Below are positions 8,090 through 19,027 of a stretch of DNA of 64,000 bases, piece by piece. The DNA comes from Cyclobacteriaceae bacterium (GTDB lineage Bacteria; Bacteroidota; Bacteroidia; Cytophagales; Cyclobacteriaceae). Where the stretch lies: assembly GCA_016786585.1 (NCBI GenBank), contig JAEUUI010000015.1, forward strand, positions 1-64,000, read 5' to 3'. Numbering within the stretch: position 1 is the first letter of the stretch; every line of letters starts with the position of its first letter. Position numbers and translations under genes: made by a program. The notes below the pieces were generated by a model. That model saw only the letters and a program-made list of their open reading frames with translations. It did not search any database and was not told the DNA's origin.

Positions 8090-10570
8090 ATGGCCGAAGA
8101 AACCGGTGGCCTGACTCCAGGCAGACAAGCGATAATTCCGATCAATATTGAAGATGAAATGCGGGGTGCCTACATCGATTATTCGATGTCGGTCATCATC
8201 TCGCGCGCCTTACCCGATGTCCGTGACGGACTCAAGCCGGTGCACCGCAGGGTGTTGTACGGTATGCTCGAGTTGGGCGTTAACTATAATAAGCCTTACA
8301 AGAAGTCAGCCCGTATAGTCGGGGACGTAATGGGTAAGTATCACCCACACGGTGATGCATCCATATACGATACGATGGTGCGCATGGCGCAAGACTGGTC
8401 GATGCGATACATCCTGGTCGATGGTCAGGGTAACTTTGGTTCGATCGATGGCGATGCTCCGGCCGCGATGCGCTACACAGAGGCACGTCTGAAAAGAATT
8501 GCAGAAGAAATTCTGGCTGACATCAACAAAGATACGGTAGACTTCAAGCCAACGTATGATGATCAGAACAGTGAGCCAAGCGTACTGCCAAGCAAGATTC
8601 CAAACCTGCTGGTAAACGGTGCGTCTGGTATTGCCGTAGGGATGGCTACCAACATGGCACCTCATAACCTGACTGAAGTTATCAGCGGGATTATCGCGTA
8701 TATCGATAACAACGACATCGCGATAGAAGAATTGATGAAACTTGTTACGGCTCCTGATTTCCCTACCGGGGGTATCATCTACGGAACCAACGGAGTTCGT
8801 GAAGCCTACCGCACGGGTCGGGGTAAAGTAGTGGTTCGTGCGAGGGCTGAAATCACCACAACTGCCAATGGCCGCGAGCAGATTATCGTAACCGAGATCC
8901 CGTACCAGGTGAACAAGGCCCAGATGATCGAGAAGACGGCCATGCTCATCAACGAGAAGAAAATCGAGGGTATTTCTGACATCCGGGATGAATCTGACCG
9001 TGAAGGGCTTCGCATTGTGTACGATCTGAAGAAGGATGCAATCGCTAACATAACCCTTAATAACTTATTCAAGCTCACATCGTTACAGTCATCTTTCGGA
9101 ATTAACAATGTAGCCTTGGTAAAGGGCCGGCCGCAGACCCTGAACCTGAAAGATCTCGTCAAGTACTTTGTGGAACACCGCCATGAGGTGGTAGTACGGA
9201 GGACGAAATTTGAGTTGGCTGAGGCGGAAAAACGCGCCCACATCCTCGAAGGCTACCTGATTGCATTGGATCACCTGGACGAAGTTATCGCCCTGATTCG
9301 TGCGTCCCGCGATCCGGAGACGGCCAAGAACAAGTTGATGGCGAAGTTCGGCCTGTCGGAGATTCAGTCGAAGGCTATTCTCGACATGCGACTCCAGCGG
9401 TTAACGGGTCTTGAACGTGATAAGATTCAGCAGGAGTACAAGGAAGTGAAGGCCCTCATTGACCGGCTGAATGCGATCCTGAATGATGAAGGACTCCGGA
9501 TGCAAATCATCAAAGACGAGTTGACGGAAATCCGCGAACGCTACGGAGATGAACGCAGAACCGAAGTCGTTCAAACCGAAGAAGACATTACTGTGGAAGA
9601 TATGATCGCCAACGATGAAATGGTGATCACGATTTCGAACCAGGGATATATCAAACGTACGATCCTTTCAGATTATCGTACACAGGGCAGAGGCGGAGTT
9701 GGTTCCCGCGGAGCGGTAACGAAGGAGGATGACTTTACAGAACACCTGTTTATCGCGCATGCACATAACTACCTGTTGATCTTTACCGAGCAAGGTCAGG
9801 TTCACTGGAAGCGGGTATACGAGATCCCGGAAGGTAACAAGACTTCAAAAGGTCGTGCCGTTCAGAACCTGATTAATATTCAGCCGGGTGATAACATCAA
9901 GGCGATTCTTAAAATTACGAATCTCGAGGATGAAGAATATCTCGCGAATAACTTTGTGATTCTGTGTACCGAGAATGGCACGATCAAGAAGACATCGCTC
10001 GAAGCATATTCACGGCCACGTCAGGGTGGTATAACCGCGATTACCATTCATGAAGGCGACAAGTTGCTAAACGCATCGCTAACCAACGGTAAGAACGATA
10101 TCATCATCGCAAAATCCGAAGGCAAGGCAGTACGGTTTAACGAATCTGATGTGCGGCCAATGGGCCGTACCGCTGCCGGTGTTCGCGGGGTAACATTGGA
10201 CAATCCCCTTGACAAGGTGATCGGAATGGTATGTCTGACCCACCAGGATGCGAACCTGTTGGTGGTGTCGGAGAAAGGTTATGGAAAACGTTCATCGATC
10301 GATGACTACCGTGTAACGAAACGTGGGGGCAAAGGCGTAAAAACAATTAACGTTACGGAAAAAACTGGCAAACTTGTTGCCATCAAGGAAGTGACAGATA
10401 AGGATGAACTGATGATCATTAACCGCTCAGGCATTACGATCCGGATTGAAGTAAAAGAACTTCGCGTGATGGGCCGTGCTACGCAGGGCGTTCGCCTGAT
10501 CAAGCTGAACGAAGATGATCATATTTCGTCTGTAGAGAAAATCCAGATTGACCTAGAACAAAACCAATAA
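8090..10570 (+). CDS. gyrA: DNA gyrase subunit A
   Basis: GyrA is the breakage-reunion subunit of DNA gyrase, which with GyrB introduces negative supercoils. At 826 residues its length is normal. The N-terminus [22 protein letters not shown] is diagnostic, the active-site Tyr is Y129 in [10 protein letters not shown], and the GyrA box in the C-terminal pinwheel reads QGRGGVG. In the quinolone-resistance region the sequence is [11 protein letters not shown], so the position equivalent to E. coli Ser83 is Ala90, while the Asp87 equivalent is kept. A long palindrome sits in the leader, and a TPR-protein gene follows after 23 bases, probably in the same transcript. Confidence 0.98.
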   Translation: MAEETGGLTPGRQAIIPINIEDEMRGAYIDYSMSVIISRALPDVRDGLKPVHRRVLYGMLELGVNYNKPYKKSARIVGDVMGKYHPHGDASIYDTMVRMAQDWSMRYILVDGQGNFGSIDGDAPAAMRYTEARLKRIAEEILADINKDTVDFKPTYDDQNSEPSVLPSKIPNLLVNGASGIAVGMATNMAPHNLTEVISGIIAYIDNNDIAIEELMKLVTAPDFPTGGIIYGTNGVREAYRTGRGKVVVRARAEITTTANGREQIIVTEIPYQVNKAQMIEKTAMLINEKKIEGISDIRDESDREGLRIVYDLKKDAIANITLNNLFKLTSLQSSFGINNVALVKGRPQTLNLKDLVKYFVEHRHEVVVRRTKFELAEAEKRAHILEGYLIALDHLDEVIALIRASRDPETAKNKLMAKFGLSEIQSKAILDMRLQRLTGLERDKIQQEYKEVKALIDRLNAILNDEGLRMQIIKDELTEIRERYGDERRTEVVQTEEDITVEDMIANDEMVITISNQGYIKRTILSDYRTQGRGGVGSRGAVTKEDDFTEHLFIAHAHNYLLIFTEQGQVHWKRVYEIPEGNKTSKGRAVQNLINIQPGDNIKAILKITNLEDEEYLANNFVILCTENGTIKKTSLEAYSRPRQGGITAITIHEGDKLLNASLTNGKNDIIIAKSEGKAVRFNESDVRPMGRTAAGVRGVTLDNPLDKVIGMVCLTHQDANLLVVSEKGYGKRSSIDDYRVTKRGGKGVKTINVTEKTGKLVAIKEVTDKDELMIINRSGITIRIEVKELRVMGRATQGVRLIKLNEDDHISSVEKIQIDLEQNQ

Positions 10571-10593
10571 TCGAATACTAAACACTTACGCTA

Positions 10594-11811
10594 ATGAAAA
10601 AAATACTTCTGATTTTGCTGTTGGTTCCGGCTATCGTATTTGGGCAAAAAGCTCCGAAGCCGAATACCAAGAAAATCCTTTCCTTATATCAGGACGGAAA
10701 GTACAAAGAGGCAAAAGAGCAGGCTGATATTTCTGTTGCCGATCCGAAAGTCGGAACCGATGGATATGCATGGTACTATCGCGGTCTCGTATATGCAACG
10801 CTTGACACAATTAACGATGCATCTTTAAAATCGCTTGAGGCAGAGCCTTTGAAAGTCGCGCTGGAATCATTTCAGAAAGCCGAAGAGCTGAACAAGAAAA
10901 AGGATACCGAGTACTTCGTAATGGCTCCGGGAACATTTAACCCGGTTAATAAGTCGCAGCAGCTTGAGCAACTGTCGAACTGGTATTTAGGGAAGAGCAT
11001 CAAGTTGTTACAGCAGGAAGAGCCCGATTACAATGGCAGCTATGCACAGGGTAAAATTGCCCGCAGCATTTTCGAAAAATACATGTCGAAATATCCGAAT
11101 GATACGTTGACCTATTACGTTCAGTCGCTGGCGGCCATCAATATTATGCACTACGACTCTGCCGAGGAAGCAGCTTTGAAATACCGCGAAAAAGGCGGAA
11201 GGAATCCGGATATGTACCTGATTCTGTTTCAGATCTATAACGACAAAAACGATAAGGTAAAAGCGCTTGAAATTGCCAAGGAAGGCCGTGAGAAATTCCC
11301 GTTCCGCGAAGATTTTGCCAAGAACGAATTGAACGTTTACCTCACGACAAAACAATTTGACGCAGCAAAAGCGATGGTGGAAGAGCAGGTTCAGACTGAT
11401 CCTTCGGCCGAGACTTATTACTTGCTTGGCGAACTAAACAAAGAACTGAAAAACAAACCAGAGGCCCTGAAAGCGTTTGGAAAAGCGCTGGAGTTGGATG
11501 CGAATCATTTCGATACGAATGCGAGCATGGCCGAAATTACGTATCAGGAGGTTGGGGAAGTTCGCAAGGAGCGTGATGCTACAAAAGACATAACGAAACG
11601 TCAGGAACTCTACCAAAAGATTGCACAGAAATTAAGAGAAACAGTACCGTACTGGGAAAAACTTGAGGCGTTGAAGCCAAACGATGAAAACGTACTGTAT
11701 GGACTTCAAAGTATCTATAACGACTTAAGTGCATACGATGAAGCCAAATATTCTGCCAAGCTTAAGAAGCTCAAGGCTAAAATGAAAAGTCTTAACCTGG
11801 AGGTTGACTAA
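10594..11811 (+). CDS. Exported tetratricopeptide-repeat protein
   Basis: This 405-residue protein has a clear signal peptide (KKILLILLLVPAIVFG-QKA) without a lipobox. Helical TPR-type repeats run through the mature chain (YQDGKYKEAKEQADIS, MYLILFQIYNDKNDKVKALEIAKEG, TYYLLGELNKELKNKPEALKAFGKALELD). It is predicted to be periplasmic and to mediate protein contacts; no enzymatic domain is seen. It follows gyrA by 23 bases and ends at a strong bidirectional terminator. Confidence 0.8.
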   Translation: MKKILLILLLVPAIVFGQKAPKPNTKKILSLYQDGKYKEAKEQADISVADPKVGTDGYAWYYRGLVYATLDTINDASLKSLEAEPLKVALESFQKAEELNKKKDTEYFVMAPGTFNPVNKSQQLEQLSNWYLGKSIKLLQQEEPDYNGSYAQGKIARSIFEKYMSKYPNDTLTYYVQSLAAINIMHYDSAEEAALKYREKGGRNPDMYLILFQIYNDKNDKVKALEIAKEGREKFPFREDFAKNELNVYLTTKQFDAAKAMVEEQVQTDPSAETYYLLGELNKELKNKPEALKAFGKALELDANHFDTNASMAEITYQEVGEVRKERDATKDITKRQELYQKIAQKLRETVPYWEKLEALKPNDENVLYGLQSIYNDLSAYDEAKYSAKLKKLKAKMKSLNLEVD

Positions 11812-11828
11812 TCATATCAACAATAACA

Positions 11829-11856
11829 AAAAAGGGCTCTTCGCGGAGTCCTTTTT
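11829..11856. terminator. Bidirectional Rho-independent terminator
   Basis: An 11-bp stem (AAAAAGGGCTC / GAGTCCTTTTT, one G-T wobble) closes a six-base TTCGCG loop. A-rich and T-rich flanks make it work in both directions. It separates the gyrA-TPR transcript from the converging nhaA transcript. Confidence 0.85.
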
Positions 11857-11866
11857 CATTTGTGCC

Positions 11867-12991
11867 TCATGAGGTTCTTCTCAAGAATAACAATCCTGCT
11901 AATCCGCTAAGGAGCGAAGCAATCATTACGGATATCTTTGCGTGGTCAACGAGGGAAGGATCGTTGAACGCCAGCAGGCTGATGAAAATAGACATCGTAA
12001 AACCGATGCCGCCCAACAGGCCGGCACCGAAAATGTGCTTCCAGGTTATACCTTGCGTGAGCTTGCTCAACTTTAGTTTTACTGTGGTGTATGTGAAGAG
12101 TAATATGCCAATCGGTTTTCCTGCGAACAGACCGGCCATGATACCGATGCTTACGGCGCTGCCAAGCTCACGATAAAAACTCTGATCGACCGTGATGCTG
12201 GTATTGGCAAGGGCAAAGATTGGCAGAATAAAAAACGCGACCGGCTTGCTCAGCCAGTGTTCCAACCGGTATGATAAGGTTTGCTTGTCGCCCGAACCGA
12301 ATGGTATGGCAAATGCAACGAGAACACCCGTAATGGTGGCATGTACCCCGGAACCCATCATGAAGTACCACATGATAACTCCGCCAAGTAAGTATGGAAC
12401 CGGGTTGTGAACCTTTAACCGATTGAATACCAACAGAAGCGTGAAGATGCCACCCGCGATGCCGAGATTTAGCCAATGAATTGTACTGGTATAAAAAATT
12501 GCGATCACCAGAATGGCTCCAAGATCGTCAATGACAGCCAATGCAGTTAAAAAAATCTTTAAACCTGCCGGTACGCGCTTTCCGGCTAACGACAACGCAG
12601 CAAGCGCAAATGCGATGTCAGTCGCCATCGGCACACCAATACCCGCCAGGTTACCGTCAGCACCTGCATTGAAAAGAAAATAAATCGCTGCCGGAACAAC
12701 CATTCCACCAAGTGCCGCGAGGGCGGGCAGCATGGCACTGCGAATGGTTGACAGTTCTCCTTGGTAAACTTCACGTTCGAGTTCCAGGCCAATGAGTAAG
12801 AAGAAGATTGTCATCAGCCCATCGTTGATCCAGTGTATCAGGCTGTGATGACCAATATTAATATGCCAGAACGCAGCATACTGCGGCAGTATGTTGCTTA
12901 CCGACAGCGAGATGATGGTACACGCGATAAGAATGATGCCCGGAGCGCGGTCGCTGCTGATAAAAGTTCTGAGAGTTTGTGTTAGCTTCAT
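11867..12991 (-). CDS. nhaA: Na+/H+ antiporter NhaA
   Basis: NhaA exchanges sodium for protons at the inner membrane and protects against salt and alkali. From the ATG at 12991 (MKLTQTLRTF) it has 374 residues and about 12 membrane segments. Hallmarks are GLELEREVYQGEL, PMATDIAFALAAL, the transport aspartates in ALAVIDDLGAILVIAIFY, and LLGGIGFTMSIFISLLAF near the end. The frame is open 18 codons further upstream to 13045, but that extension does not look like antiporter sequence, so the ATG was chosen. It converges on the TPR gene across the shared terminator. Confidence 0.95.
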   Translation of the reverse strand: MKLTQTLRTFISSDRAPGIILIACTIISLSVSNILPQYAAFWHINIGHHSLIHWINDGLMTIFFLLIGLELEREVYQGELSTIRSAMLPALAALGGMVVPAAIYFLFNAGADGNLAGIGVPMATDIAFALAALSLAGKRVPAGLKIFLTALAVIDDLGAILVIAIFYTSTIHWLNLGIAGGIFTLLLVFNRLKVHNPVPYLLGGVIMWYFMMGSGVHATITGVLVAFAIPFGSGDKQTLSYRLEHWLSKPVAFFILPIFALANTSITVDQSFYRELGSAVSIGIMAGLFAGKPIGILLFTYTTVKLKLSKLTQGITWKHIFGAGLLGGIGFTMSIFISLLAFNDPSLVDHAKISVMIASLLSGLAGLLFLRRTS

Positions 12992-13377
12992 GGGAAGCTG
13001 TAAAGATAAGAACCAATCTGGTACGCCTGTTCTCGGAAAGGTCACTGCGGAAATGAATTTCGGCTTCTAATTTTGATGAGTACAGACCAAGATGAAACCA
13101 CATTACCTTTTCAAAGCAAGGTTTTTCCGGAGGGAAGGAACTTAAGATAGCATCTTGAGGCCTGACACCAGCTTGGTTAACCAAATTAACTAAAGTCAAA
13201 TTTCGAGTTGACATAAAGCACTTCCGAAATTTTGTTCAATCATGTACAGTTTGAAACCCTAAAACAAGCTCATTTTAAAGCCTTAACCCCTGTAAACTTT
13301 AAACAAAATTTAAAAATTTATCATAACAGATAAGTGCAATGATAAAGTAAATGTAAATTTGAGGTTTGTCTATCGTC
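12992..13377. other. Intergenic region between nhaA and the T9SS gene
   Basis: About 385 bases hold the divergent promoters of nhaA and the downstream surface-protein gene. The right half is A+T-rich and contains the -7 box at 13354. A minus-strand open frame covers 13046-13214, but I cannot relate it to a protein and do not call it a gene. Confidence 0.4.
13354..13361 (+). promoter_or_regulatory. Bacteroidota -7 box upstream of the T9SS protein gene
   Basis: TAAATTTG is an exact TAnnTTTG match, 17 bases before the ATG at 13378. It supports that ATG over the TTG at 13366, which would lie at or before the transcript start. Confidence 0.45.
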
Positions 13378-15838
13378 ATGCGTTATCTATTCTTGGTATA
13401 CCTTCTCGGTACTGGAACTGTTGTGTTTGGTCAAACCAATTCCGTAACCAGTGGTAACTGGACCGATGTCTCCGTCTGGTCCACCGGCACTGTCCCGGTC
13501 AACACCACAAATACCAATGTCAATCATCCCTTAACCATTGATCAAAACATCACCATCTCAACTGGTAACTATGTTCTGAACAGCAATGTAACGGATGTTC
13601 CGGGTGGAACAGCGTATAACCTTTCCGTTGGAGCACAGGGAATTTTCGATGTGTATGGATATGTGGTTTTCGAAGGCACTGCTTCCACCACGGGCGGGGG
13701 GCCTAATTTTGCCTCCATTACGGTAAGAAATGGTGGAACGCTTGTACTCGGCGCGACTACCATCAATAACAAATCAACAATATTGGTGGAAGCTGGAGGA
13801 ACCTTGATCATTAACGGACTTTTAACCATTGATGATAACCAGGGATCATTTACCATCAGCGGAACACTTCAGGTTAACGGCAATGTGAGTATCCCACAGG
13901 GTAACATCCAGATTGACGGTACCGGTGATGTTTTTGCAACCGGCTCAATTTTCTCGACTGGTTCATCCGTTATTTTCGGCTCGACCGGAGATTGTGACAC
14001 AGGTCCGTGTTCAGGCAGAAATCTATGCGCCACATTCGACAATGTTATTCAAAGTAATCAAACCATTTGCTCAGGGTCTGTGCCTGCACTTATCTCCAAT
14101 CTTGATTCAGACGGTGTAAGCGGTGCAGCCGTTTATTCCTGGGAACAAAGTACAACTTCATCTTCTTCGGGCTATTCTGTTATAGGTTCAGCTACCGGAT
14201 CAACGTATCAACATCCAGCACTAACCACAACTACCTGGTTTAGAAGGGTAATCACGGATGCTTCGTGTACCGGAACTTCTGCACCTGTTCAGATTACAGT
14301 GGTGCCTGCCGGAGGATGGATTGGTACCACCAGCAACTGGCATACGGCCAGCAACTGGTGCAGCAATTCCGTTCCAACCGCTACCACTGATGTGGTCATC
14401 AACAGTGGTGTACCGTTTCAGCCAGTAATCAGCGCAAGTGCGGTGTGCCGTAATCTTACCATCAATTCAGGAGCTTCTGTTACCATTAGCGGCTCAAACT
14501 CATTTGACATTAAAGGAAACCTGGCGAACAACGGAACATTAACTGTTAATTCCAGTACGATCAGTTTTACGGGAAGCGCGTTGCAAACGATTAGCGGAAC
14601 TGCGCTTAATATCTTTAATAACCTTACGATCAATAATACTTCGGGCCTTACCCCGGCCGTGCGTGTACAGGGAATCAATAACGTTGCGGTGAGTGGTGTG
14701 CTGACCATGACCAGCGGCCTCATTGACCTGAATGGATATAACCTAACCATCGGTTCTTCACAGCATCAACGGGCTCGATCTCGTATACCGCAGGAAGATT
14801 TTATGGTGGTAATCTCACGCGCTGGTATTCTAATGCCGTCAAAGGAATCGGTTCAGGTGGTGGATTTTTCCCGATCGGCACATCGGCCGATTACCGGCCG
14901 CTGTGGGTTGGTAATGCAGCCCTTACTACAGGTGGCACAATCCGCGTGAGTCATACGGGCATTACCGGTTCAACCGATGTTTCATTTACGGATGGCATTG
15001 CTGTTCAAAAAAGATCGAATTCGTTTTGGAGCATTGCAACGGCCAATGGATTGGCTGGAGGGGGAACCCGTTCTCATTGCGGGTGGAAGGCACGGGGTTT
15101 GGGTTAATCCAGGAAGTAACCGACCTCCGGCTTACACAGGTTTCATCGGCTGTTGGTTCATCAGGTGTGAACGCAGGCACTGTTTTGAATCCGCAAGTGA
15201 ATCGTACCTCGTTACCGTTAACGGCAATAAACAACGATGCATTTTATATTTCGTCAACCGATGGAACCAATACACCGCTTCCGGTAGAACTGGTTTCATT
15301 TAATGCCGTTGTTGAAGGAGATGCTGTTAAGCTGGAATGGTCGACTGCGTCTGAACTTAACAACGATTTTTTTGTAGTTGAGCGAATGAGTGCGTCCAAT
15401 ACCGGCATAGAAATCGGGCGGGTCAACGGACAAGGGACCGTACAAACTTCACATACGTATTCGCTTTACGATGAGAATCCGCAGCCGGGCCTGAACTACT
15501 ATCGTTTACGCCAAACCGATTTTGATGGAACATTTACCTATTCGAAAATCATTTCGGTATACGTTAAGGATACAGATAATAGCAAAGGCCTCAATGTTTA
15601 TCCAAACCCTGCACATAACGAAGACCTGACGGTAGAAGTGAACGACATAAAAAACGGGGAAACCGTAACGGTAGTGATCTTCGCTGCTCAGAAGTCAGAA
15701 GTGTTTTCCTTCCGTGACGTAAACCAGGCAGAAGGTTCATTTAAAAAAGTGATTTCCACTGCAGGGTGGATGCCCGGCATTTACGTAGTGCAGGTTATAG
15801 CCAATAAGCCTTACCGAAAGAAGATCCTGATTCAATAA
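13378..15838 (+). pseudogene. Large T9SS-sorted surface protein, split by two frameshifts
   Basis: The signal peptide (MRYLFLVYLLGTGTVVFG) leads into a long beta-helix-like region of short Gly/Asn/Thr-rich repeats (NGGTLVLGATTINNKSTILV, GNLANNGTLTVNSSTISFTG). An Ig/adhesin-like middle with two Cys pairs is embedded in it. A PVELVSFNA...NYYRLRQTDFDGTFTYSKI module and a type A sorting domain (VYPNPAHNEDLTV...ILIQ) close the protein. The frame breaks near 14760 (one A appears lost between TCA and CAGCA) and again in a G5 run at 15060-15064 (one G appears lost). Repairing both gives one protein of about 820 residues. This is either a decayed gene or two assembly indels. The product would be a secreted adhesin-like protein. 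Confidence 0.75.
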
Positions 15839-15951
15839 ATTTGAGTCAGCTGTGCGCCTTCTTTTAACATATCGCAGAGTTGAAATATCATTTCTGAATC
15901 GCGGTAAATACCTGCCCTAAGCAGTTTATTTATTTTCAGGTAAATTGTGGG

Positions 15952-16385
15952 ATGAACAAAATCATCTGGCCAATCCTGGCTTTTCTTTCAGGAGTATTGC
16001 TCCCAGTTCAGGCAGCGTTAAATACCCGCTTAGGTAAAACAATCGAAAGTCCGGTGCATGCTGCACTGGTTTCATTTTTTGTCGGTCTGGCCGCTCTAAT
16101 CGGATACATCGCCTTCACGGGACAGACTGTTAATCTTACAAATGTGAAATCTCTGCCCTTGCCGGTTTGGCTGGGAGGTGTTATCGGTGCTTTTTACATT
16201 GCGATTACGATTTACGCATTACCGCGAATCGGTCCTGCCTATACTTTCGGACTCATCGTAGCAGGGCAGATGCTGATGTCAGTGGCGCTTGATTACTTTA
16301 CCATGACGGGTACCCCGTTCAGTGTTTGGAAAGCGGTGGCGTTTGTTTGATTATTGCAGGAGTTTTCCTGGTGCGCAAGTTCTGA
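15952..16385 (+). pseudogene. YdcZ/DUF606-type DMT transporter with a 3' frameshift
   Basis: The open frame (132 residues) begins MNKIIWPILAFLSGVLLPVQ and shows four to five membrane helices of the YdcZ/DUF606 branch of the drug/metabolite transporter superfamily (LGGVIGAFYIAITIYALPRI, YTFGLIVAGQMLMSVALDYF). It stops at 16350, yet the expected C-terminal end LIIAGVFLVRKF is encoded immediately downstream in another frame, with a stop at 16383-16385. One base appears to have been lost between about 16340 and 16348. Restored length would be about 144 residues, normal for the family. Confidence 0.7.
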
Positions 16386-16483
16386 TCGCACAGTTAAGGA
16401 TATTCTTAAGGAATCTGATGTTGATAAAAAAAAATCAATATTTACTTTGAAACACAAAGTACTTTTTATACGTTAGCGGAGAC

Positions 16484-19027
16484 ATGGAAAATATAACCCA
16501 AACCTCCAACCCAGTTGCTTCCGAATCGAAATTTATTTATTTGGGATACGCGCTGCTTTCGGTTTCTGCCGGCACTTTTGCTTTATTCGAATGGCTCGAT
16601 TTCCTGAAGGGGAGAGAGGACTTCGCAATATTCATATTTCATTACCTGCTGGCAATCACGTACACGATTTTGCTTATTAGTCGGCGGGCCTATGGAATTC
16701 GTAATAGCTGGAGCAGACAAAATATAGGGCCAACAATAATTCTGATTAACCTGTATCTGCTTAGCGCGTATGCGCTTAACCGGACACTTCCGGTTTTTGA
16801 AGACTCGACAGATTGGCTGTGTGTCTACATCATCCTTATCGCATTTAATCTGCTCAGCTTTCAATACTTTAAGAAACTACCGGGTTGGCTCAATTGCCTT
16901 CAATTGGTTTTGCTGGGCAGCGCTTTCCTGTTGTTTTTATACATGACATTCTATGTGGCTGACATCTACGTGGTGGGTGCTGCTGGCATTATTGCACTTG
17001 GCATCGGAGCCCACATCTTCGTGCCCGTAGTGATGTTAACTGCCTGCATTTTTCTCGCGATTTATACGGTACCTGCAAAGGCTTATTCGTGGGTGTGGAT
17101 TTCTGCAGGTTTTACAATCACGCTGATCATTGTAATCGCATTTTCGATAGCCTGGAACAAAAGAATTAACGTGATTGATAGGATCACGAATCAATCCGTG
17201 TTGGGAAACAACTCGCTGCCAACATGGGTTTCGGTAAGTGAAAACCTTCCGATGGATGCCTTATCAGAAAAAATTCTCAAATCCGATCTGGTGTATACAG
17301 TTGCGTCAACCAAATTCCAAGCATGGGCGTTCATCCCGGATATGCCTTCCTGGAATGAACCCAGAAAACATGATCCTCTTGTTTTCATTGCCTCTGTGTT
17401 TACTGATGCTAAATTCTCGCGGGAAGACAAGATTAAAGTTTTGCAAACCCGAAACGACCGTCATCGTGCTGAAGAACGCTTATGGTCTGGCGAGAATTTA
17501 GTAACCTCCTACGTAGTATCGGATATTGATTTGTATCCGGATTTAAGGCTGGCGTATACGGAACGCTATCTCACTATCCATAACCGATCCGGTGACCGTG
17601 GCCGATGGAGAAACACCGAAGAGGCCATTTATACGTTTCAACTTCCGGAAGGATCTGTAGTAACCTCGCTTTCGTTGTGGATCAACGGAAAGGAAGCAAA
17701 AGGAATCCTTACCACTAAACAAAAAGCGAAACGTGCTTATAACAGTATTGTAGGAGTGGAGATGCGCGATCCTTCGGTAATTCACTGGCAAGAAGGCAAC
17801 ACCGTGTCCGTCAGGGTTTTTCCATGTACCGTACAGGAAGACCGCAAGTTCAAAATAGGCATAACCTCACCATTGATTGAAGAGCAAGGACGGGTACGAT
17901 ATACCAGCCCGATGTTTAAAGGTCCCGACGCAACTACCGCCATGGAAACAATCCGCGTCAGCGTTATAGGATCAGCCGAGCTTGATATCTCAGGTGATTG
18001 GCAAAAGGACAAAAAGGGGAACTATCTGAGAGAGCAGAAGCTGGATCAAGACTTGAATATTTTTTTCCCCTCCGTGGCCATGAAAGAAAATAACCGGTTT
18101 GTATTCGATGGATATACCTATCGGCTGTTGCCATACAATCCGGAACTGCAACCTATGTCAAAATGTACAGTATACCTCGATGTCAATGCCAGTTGGAATG
18201 CTTCTGAGCTTTCTGTGATAAAGGAACTCGCTTCTCAGGCAGACGTGTTTGTATACGTTGAAGGTGAATTTTTAAAGGCAACAAAGGAGAATTGGGATGA
18301 TATTGTGTCGACACTCACGGATCGCAGTTTCTCGCTTTTTCCCTTTCATTTACTTTCCAACCCTGAAGAATCATTGGTAGTCACAAAAGGCAAAAAATTG
18401 TCCATCCAGCTTAGTGACTTTCGGGAAAGCGATTTTGCTAAATCACTTGAAATATTTTTTGCATCCGGAAGGAAACCTTACGTATACAATCTTGGAACGG
18501 AAGTCTCCACATACATCGCGTCCATGCGCGAGCTACGCGGATTTAATTTTGCTGAGGGCAATGCTGAAACACTGATCAAGTTGCTGAAGGAAGGGAAATT
18601 CCCTAAATCTGTAGAGCATGATGGCCTGGTAACTCTTTACGATTCGAAACTACTGATTAGTAAAACGAAAAATATCGATGCTTCGGAAGTTTCAAATGCC
18701 CCGGATCATCTCGCGCGTCTTTTCGCCTACAACGACATTATGCGTAAGGTCGGAAGCAGTTACTTCGAAGACAACTATATAAATACCGAGCTGACGGACG
18801 AAGCTGCAAGCGCTTACGTTGTATCACCTGTGTCAAGTTTGATCGTACTCGAATCAGCAGAAGATTACAAACGTTTTGACATAAATGACAAAGAAAATAG
18901 CTTGCATAACGCTGCCAAGAACTCTTCCGGTGCGGTTCCGGAGCCACATGAATGGGTATTAATTATTTTATTCTTGATACTCATTGCCTTCTTGCGATAT
19001 CGCGCACCCAAACTGAAAGCCGTTTGA
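16484..19027 (+). CDS. XrtN-system VIT-domain protein
   Basis: This 847-residue protein has about eight N-terminal membrane helices (residues 17-225). A VIT-type domain follows (RYLTIHNRSGDRGRW..., then FQLPEGSVVTSLSLWINGKE, and KAKRAYNSIVG), and then a von Willebrand-like region. It ends in a PEP-CTERM-like tail: VPEPHEW, a hydrophobic helix and basic residues RYRAPKLKAV. That tail is the expected recognition and cleavage signal of an exosortase. The next gene is exosortase N, and the two stop/start codons overlap, so this is very likely its dedicated substrate. The VIT region is inter-alpha-trypsin-inhibitor-like, so the protein may be displayed as a surface adhesion or binding module; that is inference. 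Confidence 0.88.
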   Translation: MENITQTSNPVASESKFIYLGYALLSVSAGTFALFEWLDFLKGREDFAIFIFHYLLAITYTILLISRRAYGIRNSWSRQNIGPTIILINLYLLSAYALNRTLPVFEDSTDWLCVYIILIAFNLLSFQYFKKLPGWLNCLQLVLLGSAFLLFLYMTFYVADIYVVGAAGIIALGIGAHIFVPVVMLTACIFLAIYTVPAKAYSWVWISAGFTITLIIVIAFSIAWNKRINVIDRITNQSVLGNNSLPTWVSVSENLPMDALSEKILKSDLVYTVASTKFQAWAFIPDMPSWNEPRKHDPLVFIASVFTDAKFSREDKIKVLQTRNDRHRAEERLWSGENLVTSYVVSDIDLYPDLRLAYTERYLTIHNRSGDRGRWRNTEEAIYTFQLPEGSVVTSLSLWINGKEAKGILTTKQKAKRAYNSIVGVEMRDPSVIHWQEGNTVSVRVFPCTVQEDRKFKIGITSPLIEEQGRVRYTSPMFKGPDATTAMETIRVSVIGSAELDISGDWQKDKKGNYLREQKLDQDLNIFFPSVAMKENNRFVFDGYTYRLLPYNPELQPMSKCTVYLDVNASWNASELSVIKELASQADVFVYVEGEFLKATKENWDDIVSTLTDRSFSLFPFHLLSNPEESLVVTKGKKLSIQLSDFRESDFAKSLEIFFASGRKPYVYNLGTEVSTYIASMRELRGFNFAEGNAETLIKLLKEGKFPKSVEHDGLVTLYDSKLLISKTKNIDASEVSNAPDHLARLFAYNDIMRKVGSSYFEDNYINTELTDEAASAYVVSPVSSLIVLESAEDYKRFDINDKENSLHNAAKNSSGAVPEPHEWVLIILFLILIAFLRYRAPKLKAV

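Noticed and set aside
12858-13214. 118-codon minus-strand frame overlapping nhaA
   Set aside because: Its C-terminal part is antiporter coding sequence in another frame, and the upstream half shows no recognisable domain.
14977-15303. Separate gene in the frameshifted part of the T9SS protein
   Set aside because: It is an alternative-frame reading of the broken surface-protein gene.
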